A DNA stretch of 9,852 nucleotides. Origin: Candidatus Omnitrophota bacterium. GTDB taxonomy: Bacteria > Omnitrophota > Gorgyraeia > Duberdicusellales > 4484-171. Below, in pieces: positions 5,428 through 9,852 of this stretch. The translations under genes and the position numbers were made by a program. The notes under the pieces are model-generated. The model was not told the DNA's origin. It saw only the letters and a program-made list of their open reading frames with translations, and ran no database searches. How positions within the stretch are numbered: position 1 is the stretch's first letter; every line of letters starts with the position of its first letter. Location: the NCBI GenBank assembly GCA_023228195.1, contig JALOBR010000049.1:1-9852 (forward strand), read 5' to 3'.

Positions 5428-6822
5428 TTAAAATCTTGCGTTGGATTCTTTTTTGATTTGGGAGAGAAGTTTGATTTTTTGCATTAGCTCCATGTTTTGC
5501 CTAATGCGTGCGAGGTATTCGTCTTTTTTCGTGATAAAATCTTTCTCGTTAATTGAGTCTATGTTTTTTAACTGAATAATGTAGGCCCCTTTGCCAAGCA
5601 ATAGGGGGTAAGGGTAGATTTGTTCGTTTTTAAGCGAAAAAACTATTTTACTTACCTTTTCATTGAGCCCTAAGCCTTCGATGTAGTCATAGTATTTGAA
5701 CCAATCCGTATCCTTAAAATCACAATTTTCCTGTTCCGCAAGTTTTCGTATATTTTTTATATTTTCATTTTTTATCCTGGAAGTAAGTTTCTCTGCGAGC
5801 GCTTTTGCTTTTTCTTTTGCAAGGGAATCTTTTATTGTGTCTTCTACTTTTGTTTTTATCCCTGTAAACTCCGGGGTAAATGCAGCTTTTTCTTCTTCCT
5901 TTTGCAAAAATATATAGCCTATATTTGTTTCAAGCATAGGAGATATCTTTTTTAATTTCAACGAAAAAGCTAGGTTGTTTATCGCCGGCTGCCATCCCAG
6001 TCCCTCTATGGGGTCTTTTCTACCGATAAACGCAGTCTCTTTGACATCTATGGAAAAATTACTTTTAAGATCGTCTATAGTTTTTAAATTATTCAAATTA
6101 TTTCGTACCAGAGCCAGCTTTTCCTTGTCTTCATTTGTTATTATCGCGTACTTTATTTTTATTTTAGCCTCTTCTTTGAAAGCAGATTTATTTTTTTGAT
6201 AAAATTTTTCCAGTTCATTTTCCGGTATTTGCATTCCTTCTTTTAATTTATCATAAGGTATAAAGATGTAAGATATTTTTGCCTTTTGGGTGTCTTTTTT
6301 GTACAGTTTTTTTGCGTCTGACTCCGATGGGTTTACCCGGATATATTTTTTGTAGAGTTTATCTATTTTTAAAAAATTTCTTATATATTTCTCAAATGTT
6401 TGCGGCTCAATGCGCATTTGACGCAGTAACCGCTTGTAGTATTCAACTTCAAATTTGCCGTCTTTTGAAAAAAACTTAATTTGTTTTATTGAGGCAATCA
6501 CTTCGTTATCGCTAACTTTTATTTTGTCTTTGTTTGCTTTCCATAAGAGAAGAATATCGTCAATGGCAGTTTGAATTACATCTTGTTTAGTTATTTTCTT
6601 TTCTTTTTCCGGTATATCAAGCAGGGCAAAGGATAATTGCGCCATAGTTACATAATAACGCATGTCCTCGATGGTTATAGAATGCCCGCCTACCTTGGCT
6701 ACTATATTTCGGTTCTTTTCTTTCATGGATGCAAGGCCGCCCCAAAGGACAAAGGCAGGGATTATAATGATTGCCAGGAACCAGAGTATTTTTTTGTGAT
6801 GTGTCCTGAATTTATTTAGCAT
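5428..6822 (-). CDS. Membrane-anchored SurA/PpiD-like periplasmic foldase
   Basis: This 464-residue protein has the architecture of PpiD: a short cytoplasmic stretch, one membrane helix (about 11-29, KILWFLAIIIIPAFVLWGG), then a long periplasmic part. Residues about 38-190 form a helical SurA-type chaperone domain (VAKVGGHSITIEDMRYYV, YYKRLLRQMRIEPQTFEKYI). A parvulin-like domain follows at about 217-308, recognisable from GLGWQPAINNLAFSLKLKKISPMLETNIGYIFLQ in pieces (274-306), but it is divergent and shortened. A second related segment may lie at about 370-425. Catalysis of prolyl isomerisation is therefore doubtful, and a chaperone role near the Sec translocon is the better inference. ATG 6822 is chosen because it starts MLNKFR just before the helix. 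GTG at 6861 would add 13 residues. Neither start has a Shine-Dalgarno site. Confidence 0.82.
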   Translation of the reverse strand: MLNKFRTHHKKILWFLAIIIIPAFVLWGGLASMKEKNRNIVAKVGGHSITIEDMRYYVTMAQLSFALLDIPEKEKKITKQDVIQTAIDDILLLWKANKDKIKVSDNEVIASIKQIKFFSKDGKFEVEYYKRLLRQMRIEPQTFEKYIRNFLKIDKLYKKYIRVNPSESDAKKLYKKDTQKAKISYIFIPYDKLKEGMQIPENELEKFYQKNKSAFKEEAKIKIKYAIITNEDKEKLALVRNNLNNLKTIDDLKSNFSIDVKETAFIGRKDPIEGLGWQPAINNLAFSLKLKKISPMLETNIGYIFLQKEEEKAAFTPEFTGIKTKVEDTIKDSLAKEKAKALAEKLTSRIKNENIKNIRKLAEQENCDFKDTDWFKYYDYIEGLGLNEKVSKIVFSLKNEQIYPYPLLLGKGAYIIQLKNIDSINEKDFITKKDEYLARIRQNMELMQKIKLLSQIKKESNARF

Positions 6823-6829
6823 GGTAATT

Positions 6830-6857
6830 ATATTAGCGGTTAATATAAAAAATTCAA
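6830..6857 (-). promoter_or_regulatory. Putative promoter of the foldase gene, implying a leaderless transcript
   Basis: On the minus strand TTGAAT (6857-6852) and TAATAT (6835-6830) are 16 bases apart. The -10 ends only seven bases before ATG 6822, so transcription would begin at or next to the start codon. This fits the absence of a ribosome site. Confidence 0.35.
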
Positions 6858-6880
6858 GCACTTTTTGCGAAAAGGTTGAG

Positions 6881-6935
6881 GTTAAGGCTAAGGCCGCGGC
6901 GGAAATTAATCCCTAGTCTGAATCTCAGCCTTAAC
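6881..6935. repeat. Inverted repeat GTTAAGGCT ... AGCCTTAAC
   Basis: Nine bases at 6881-6889 pair perfectly with 6927-6935 across a 37-base loop, in the divergent intergenic region between the foldase gene and ssrA. The left arm sits in GGTTGAGGTTAAGGCTAAGG, a degenerate repeated word. Its function is unknown; it is another member of the palindrome-rich intergenic style seen in this window. Confidence 0.5.
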
Positions 6936-6944
6936 ATTTTATAA

Positions 6945-6973
6945 TTGTCTTGCAAACCAATTAATTCTATGTT
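6945..6973 (+). promoter_or_regulatory. Putative ssrA promoter
   Basis: TTGTCT (6945-6950) and TATGTT (6968-6973) are 17 bases apart. Transcription would start near 6980, about 28 bases before the mature 5' end, leaving a short leader for RNase P to remove. Confidence 0.5.
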
Positions 6974-7007
6974 ATTTTCTAACTGGGAAAATGATCTTTG
7001 GCAATTT

Positions 7008-7415
<408 letters not shown>

Positions 7416-7660
7416 ATTGCCATGACAAAATTTTATCTCCTGCAATAAATATTCTTTCAGATGATATTATGCGGGAAGCGTTGCGAAGGAACTTCAGTTT
7501 TGCCGAAGAGTTCTTATAGCTGCCTGCCTGTCCACTAGAATGCTCTGTTTGGGCTGCCGGTACCCGGCATTATTGTGTTAATAATCTTCAGTCCTTGCCG
7601 TACGAAACCTAATTAAAATTTTTTGCCCACCAATTTTTAATAAAACAGGATGAAAAACTC

Positions 7661-7689
7661 TTGAAAGAATTTAGGAAAAGAGTTAGAAT
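7661..7689 (+). promoter_or_regulatory. Putative promoter of the small acidic exported protein
   Basis: TTGAAA (7661-7666) and TAGAAT (7684-7689) are 17 bases apart, a good sigma-70-type match. It gives a leader of about 73 bases before ATG 7770. Confidence 0.5.
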
Positions 7690-7712
7690 CAAACTCATAG
7701 ATGTTTTACGTC

Positions 7713-7751
7713 AGCAGTTCGCGTTTACTTCTTTGCCGTAAACCGTCTGCT
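7713..7751 (+). promoter_or_regulatory. Leader hairpin before a strong ribosome site
   Basis: AGCAG (7713-7717) pairs with CTGCT (7747-7751), and inside it GTTTAC (7723-7728) pairs with GTAAAC (7738-7743) around a nine-base loop. The structure ends six bases before the Shine-Dalgarno AAGGAGG (7757-7763). It could affect mRNA stability or translation. It matches no riboswitch class I know. Confidence 0.4.
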
Positions 7752-7769
7752 CATGGAAGGAGGATTAGG

Positions 7770-8018
7770 ATGAAAAAAATTTTTGCTATATTTATATTGT
7801 CAGTTTTTTTACTGGTTAATTCATATGCTGTTGATGCCGATATCGATATTCCTTTAGCATTGAAAGACCTCGGGTTTGAAAGCGAGGATTTGGTAGATTA
7901 TAATACCGAATACAATGAAGAGCATTTTACGCTGGCAAATTGGCAAACAGAAGATCCTACCGACACTATAACATTTGTAATGGTTGATGGTGAAATTGTT
8001 GATTGGATAAGCAGATAA
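7770..8018 (+). CDS. Small acidic exported protein, unknown function
   Basis: This 82-residue protein is not one I recognise. Residues 1-20 (MKKIFAIFILSVFLLVNSYA) form a typical Sec signal peptide, with cleavage expected after SYA. The mature part of about 62 residues is strongly acidic, with many Asp and Glu (for example FESEDLVDYNTEYNEE), and ends ITFVMVDGEIVDWISR, which looks like two short beta strands. It has no cysteine. The start at ATG 7770 is chosen for the strong AAGGAGG six bases upstream and because it exposes the signal peptide. An upstream in-frame ATG at 7701 would bury it. It appears to have its own promoter and is followed by a separate thioredoxin promoter. A periplasmic location is inferred. 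Confidence 0.75.
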   Translation: MKKIFAIFILSVFLLVNSYAVDADIDIPLALKDLGFESEDLVDYNTEYNEEHFTLANWQTEDPTDTITFVMVDGEIVDWISR

Positions 8019-8076
8019 TTTCGTCCGCTATTTTCTATCCGCAGAAATAGAAGTTAGCAAATTTGGCAAAAATTTA

Positions 8077-8104
8077 TTGACCTGATAGAAAAAATTCATA
8101 TAAT
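8077..8104 (+). promoter_or_regulatory. Thioredoxin promoter
   Basis: TTGACC (8077-8082) and a perfect TATAAT (8099-8104) are 16 bases apart, the best promoter match in the window. The leader would be about 37 bases. Confidence 0.7.
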
Positions 8105-8147
8105 ATAAACGCAGCATAAAATAAAACCTCTTAAAAAAAGGAGTAGC

Positions 8148-8465
8148 ATGGAAGTAAAGCTAACTAGTGATAATTTTGACAAAGAAGTGATTAAGTCTAA
8201 CGTTGCTGTTCTTGTTGATTTTTGGGCGCCATGGTGTGGACCATGCAAGATGATTGCCCCTTACATAGAAGAGATCGCAAAAGAATATCACGGAAAAATA
8301 AAGATTTGCAAGCTAAATGTCGACGAAGCTTCAGATGTAGCCACTTCATTTACGGTGATGAGCATCCCGACTTTACTTCTTTTTAAAGACGGCAAAGTTA
8401 TGTCCAAAAAAGTTGGTACGATGAATAAAAGGGAACTCGAAAAATTTATTCAACCGTATATCTAG
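8148..8465 (+). CDS. trxA: Thioredoxin
   Basis: This is a 105-residue classical thioredoxin, a cytoplasmic dithiol-disulfide reductant. The active site is WCGPC (W29, C30, C33) within FWAPWCGPCK. The buried Asp24 in VLVDFWA and the cis-proline P74 in MSIPTLLLF are present, as is the FKDGK turn that follows. Length and motifs match the family fully. The start ATG has AAGGAG at 8138-8143, four bases upstream, and a strong promoter of its own. One extra cysteine (C54) lies outside the active site. Its usual partner, thioredoxin reductase, is not in this window. Confidence 0.96.
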   Translation: MEVKLTSDNFDKEVIKSNVAVLVDFWAPWCGPCKMIAPYIEEIAKEYHGKIKICKLNVDEASDVATSFTVMSIPTLLLFKDGKVMSKKVGTMNKRELEKFIQPYI

Positions 8466-8524
8466 CCCCAATAGTTAGCGTAATATACGCCTAATGGCTT
8501 ATCCGTAAATTTTCTAAAAAGTTA

Positions 8525-8552
8525 TTGCTATTGCTGTGTATTCACGTATAAT
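8525..8552 (+). promoter_or_regulatory. Putative promoter of the basic exported protein
   Basis: TTGCTA (8525-8530) and TATAAT (8547-8552) are 16 bases apart. The start of transcription near 8559 would abut the Shine-Dalgarno AGGAGG (8560-8565), giving an unusually short leader of about 13 bases. Confidence 0.45.
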
Positions 8553-8571
8553 TATTTGCAGGAGGTGGCTC

Positions 8572-8958
8572 ATGCGGTTTAAAGGTTTTTTGACTATTTT
8601 TCTTATTTCTGTTTTGCTTTTTTCCTTTGGTGTATCTGTGTTCGCTGCGAATGTTTCTCCTGCTAAGAAAGAGCTTCAAGCTCAGTTGACTCAGGCAAGA
8701 AAGGATTTTACCCTGGAGCGCGACAGGTTGCATGACCAGATGAGGGTGAAGCGAATTGCCTGGCACGATGAAAGAAGCCTGCTCTATGCTCAGGCTAAAC
8801 AAAATCCAAAAGATAAGGCTATTAAGGCAGCGTTAAACGAGGGAGCTAAAAAGTATTTCTCCGACAGAAAAGATATCTACAATCAGCTTGTAGAATTACG
8901 CGCGAATTGGCTTAAGGTTAGAAAAGATTTAGGTTATAAAATAGAGAAAACAAAATGA
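8572..8958 (+). CDS. Basic, helical exported protein, unknown function
   Basis: This 128-residue protein has a clear signal peptide (1-25, ending VSVFA, with cleavage expected before ANVS). The mature part of about 103 residues is rich in Lys, Arg, Gln, Ala and Leu, lacks cysteine, and is predicted by eye to be nearly all helix with heptad-like spacing (KKELQAQLTQARKDFTLERD; DRKDIYNQLVELRANWLKVR). Size and composition recall small periplasmic helical proteins such as the Spy/CpxP type, but I do not see their LTxxQ motifs, so that is only an analogy. ATG 8572 is chosen for AGGAGG six bases upstream. The next gene follows after 81 bases, with no terminator between, so the two may be co-transcribed. 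Confidence 0.8.
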   Translation: MRFKGFLTIFLISVLLFSFGVSVFAANVSPAKKELQAQLTQARKDFTLERDRLHDQMRVKRIAWHDERSLLYAQAKQNPKDKAIKAALNEGAKKYFSDRKDIYNQLVELRANWLKVRKDLGYKIEKTK

Positions 8959-9039
8959 CAAGATAGATGTTGATTTCTGTGGAATCAAATTCAATGCGCT
9001 TGTCCGCATATGAATATTAGGGCAATAAAGGAGGTGCGT

Positions 9040-9729
9040 ATGGATTTACAGATAGTATATCTAGAGCCGGCAAAAGTGATACTTTCAAAGATAAGCAGTA
9101 TTTTCGTAAATCTTGCTGCGGTTGTGATAATCCTTCTTGTGGGCTGGATTATAGCAAAATTGATAAAAGGCATACTTGCAAAGGCGCTTAAAGCACTAAA
9201 AGTAGATAATCTTGCAGAGAAAATTAATTTGAATAATCTTTTACTTAAAGGCGGTATCAATATAGCTACGTCAGAGTTGATAGCTGTGATAGGTTATTGG
9301 ATTGTTATATTTGTCACTCTTTTTGTGGCAGCTGATGCGGCAGGATTAAAACAGGCAGCGAGCTTGCTGGACAAAGTTATTTTGTACGTACCTCATATTA
9401 TTGCGGCTGTATTTGTTTTACTTCTTGGAATGTTTGCCGCAACAATTCTTAGCAGCATAGTTAAAACTGCTTCAGCAAATGCCGGAGTAGAGCAGGGCGC
9501 GCTTTTTGGAAGAATAGTCCAGATCGCGATAGTTGCTTTTGCTGTCGCTATCGCTTTAGAGCAACTTAAGATTGCCACCTTAACAGTTCATTCAACTGTT
9601 AGTATAATAATAGCGGTGGTCCTTGGTTCTTTGGGTTTAGGTATCGCGCTCGCGTTTGGTTTAGGTTGTAAGGATCTGGTCGCCAAATACGTGGAAGAAT
9701 TTATTGATAAAGTAAAAAGCAAAAAATAA
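9040..9729 (+). CDS. Polytopic membrane protein of the conserved TM-helix (MscS-associated) type
   Basis: This is a 229-residue inner-membrane protein with about five hydrophobic helices, at roughly 19-40, 79-101, 112-138, 155-180 and 185-208. Each half carries the pattern of the conserved TM-helix repeat found in, or next to, mechanosensitive-channel-like proteins: a GWIIAK segment with following basic helix (LIKGILAKALKALKVDNLAE), then a glycine-rich end GSLGLGIALAFGLGCKDLVAKYV. It lacks the MscS beta domain, so it is not a complete MscS channel by itself. Its role, perhaps osmotic or membrane stress, is inferred from family association only. The start at ATG 9040 is supported by AAAGGAGG at 9027-9034. 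It is the last gene before a strong terminator. Confidence 0.8.
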   Translation: MDLQIVYLEPAKVILSKISSIFVNLAAVVIILLVGWIIAKLIKGILAKALKALKVDNLAEKINLNNLLLKGGINIATSELIAVIGYWIVIFVTLFVAADAAGLKQAASLLDKVILYVPHIIAAVFVLLLGMFAATILSSIVKTASANAGVEQGALFGRIVQIAIVAFAVAIALEQLKIATLTVHSTVSIIIAVVLGSLGLGIALAFGLGCKDLVAKYVEEFIDKVKSKK

Positions 9730-9749
9730 GGTTTTTACGAAAATCAGCA

Positions 9750-9804
9750 GACCCCAGCGCAACTAGGGGCTTAAGGTGCTTAATTGCGCTGGGGTCGTTT
9801 TTTT
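9750..9804 (+). terminator. Intrinsic terminator with a long structured loop
   Basis: GACCCCAGCGCAA (9750-9762) pairs perfectly with TTGCGCTGGGGTC (9784-9796), a 13-bp stem, followed by GTTTTTTT. The 21-base loop contains its own small hairpin, TTAAG/CTTAA. It closes the run of genes ending at 9729. Confidence 0.9.
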
Positions 9805-9826
9805 GAAAAATATATATATATTTTTC

Positions 9827-9852
9827 TTGACAAATATATCTTTTATAATATA
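9827..9852 (+). promoter_or_regulatory. Promoter cut by the right edge of the window
   Basis: A perfect TTGACA lies at 9827-9832. With normal 16-base spacing the -10 would start at 9849, where TATA is seen before the window ends. The TATAAT at 9844 is only 11 bases away, too close to pair with this -35. A plus-strand gene probably begins just to the right. Confidence 0.5.

Larger units (their letters stand above)
7416..7769. other. Non-coding region downstream of ssrA
   Basis: No gene is evident here. The region contains an imperfect hairpin GAACTTC ... GAAGaGTTC (about 7490-7515). Two adjacent small hairpins follow: TGCCGG/CCGGCA (7555-7569) and ATTATT/AATAAT (7569-7585). None has a proper T run, so the ssrA terminator is not clear. 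A frame running out of the tRNA-like end and finishing MREALRRNFSFAEEFL before a TAG at about 7517 looks faintly coding-like but has no ribosome site. The promoter and leader of the next gene occupy 7661-7769. Confidence 0.4.

Noticed and set aside
5696..6819. Plus-strand frames across the foldase gene
   Set aside because: They are Phe/Ser-rich translations typical of antisense to a Lys/Glu-rich gene. They have no start context and no family resemblance.
7437..7517. Short frame ending MREALRRNFSFAEEFL downstream of ssrA
   Set aside because: It has no ribosome site, only 16 codons from its ATG, and an upstream part that runs into the tmRNA. It is too weak to call a gene.
7553..7585. Twin hairpins as the ssrA terminator
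   Set aside because: The stems are short, no T run follows, and they lie about 140 bases beyond the mature 3' end.
9827..9849. TTGACA at 9827 with TATAAT at 9844 as a complete promoter
   Set aside because: The spacing is 11 bases, too short for a sigma-70 promoter. The -10 more likely lies at the window edge.

Overview
The window reads as chromosomal DNA of an AT-rich, probably anaerobic, diderm bacterium. It carries a four-subunit archaeal/Thermotoga-style pyruvate:ferredoxin oxidoreductase, a small ferredoxin, a membrane-anchored SurA/PpiD-like periplasmic foldase, exported small proteins and a one-piece tmRNA. This gene mix, with many short palindromes between genes, would fit an uncultured candidate phylum such as Omnitrophota. 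That placement is an impression from gene style, not something the sequence proves.

Layout. 1-389 is non-coding and packed with palindromes: a 43-bp direct repeat present twice, a related GC-rich hairpin, a 13-bp perfect hairpin, and terminator-like structures. 390-1748 (+) is a PAS-PAS-HD-GYP protein, a likely cyclic-di-GMP phosphodiesterase. 1898-5109 (+) is an operon in the order porG, porD, porA, porB, ferredoxin. It is tightly coupled (4- and 8-base overlaps) except for a roughly 100-base AACCAA-rich inverted-repeat element between porG and porD. It is closed by a strong intrinsic terminator at 5150-5175. 5428-6822 (-) is the PpiD/SurA-like protein, converging on the por operon. 7008-7415 (+) is tmRNA (ssrA). 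7770-9729 (+) holds a small acidic exported protein, thioredoxin, a basic coiled exported protein and a polytopic membrane protein of the conserved TM-helix/MscS-associated type. These are followed by a terminator at 9750-9804 and the start of another promoter at the right edge.

How the genes work together. The por operon would oxidise pyruvate (or a related 2-oxoacid) with CoA to the acyl-CoA, passing electrons through PorD to the adjacent ferredoxin, the core of anaerobic energy metabolism. The PpiD-like protein, thioredoxin and tmRNA are housekeeping protein-quality functions. The small exported proteins are of unknown role.

The most unusual observation is in tmRNA. The tag reading frame contains the canonical ALAA motif in the right place, but the stop codon that should follow it is missing, so the frame continues 15 codons further. 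Other points are the single-cluster-like ferredoxin, the repeat that sits where porD's ribosome site should be, and two genes without Shine-Dalgarno sites whose -10 boxes lie close to the start codon. I found no CRISPR array, no transposase or integrase, and no recognisable defence system.
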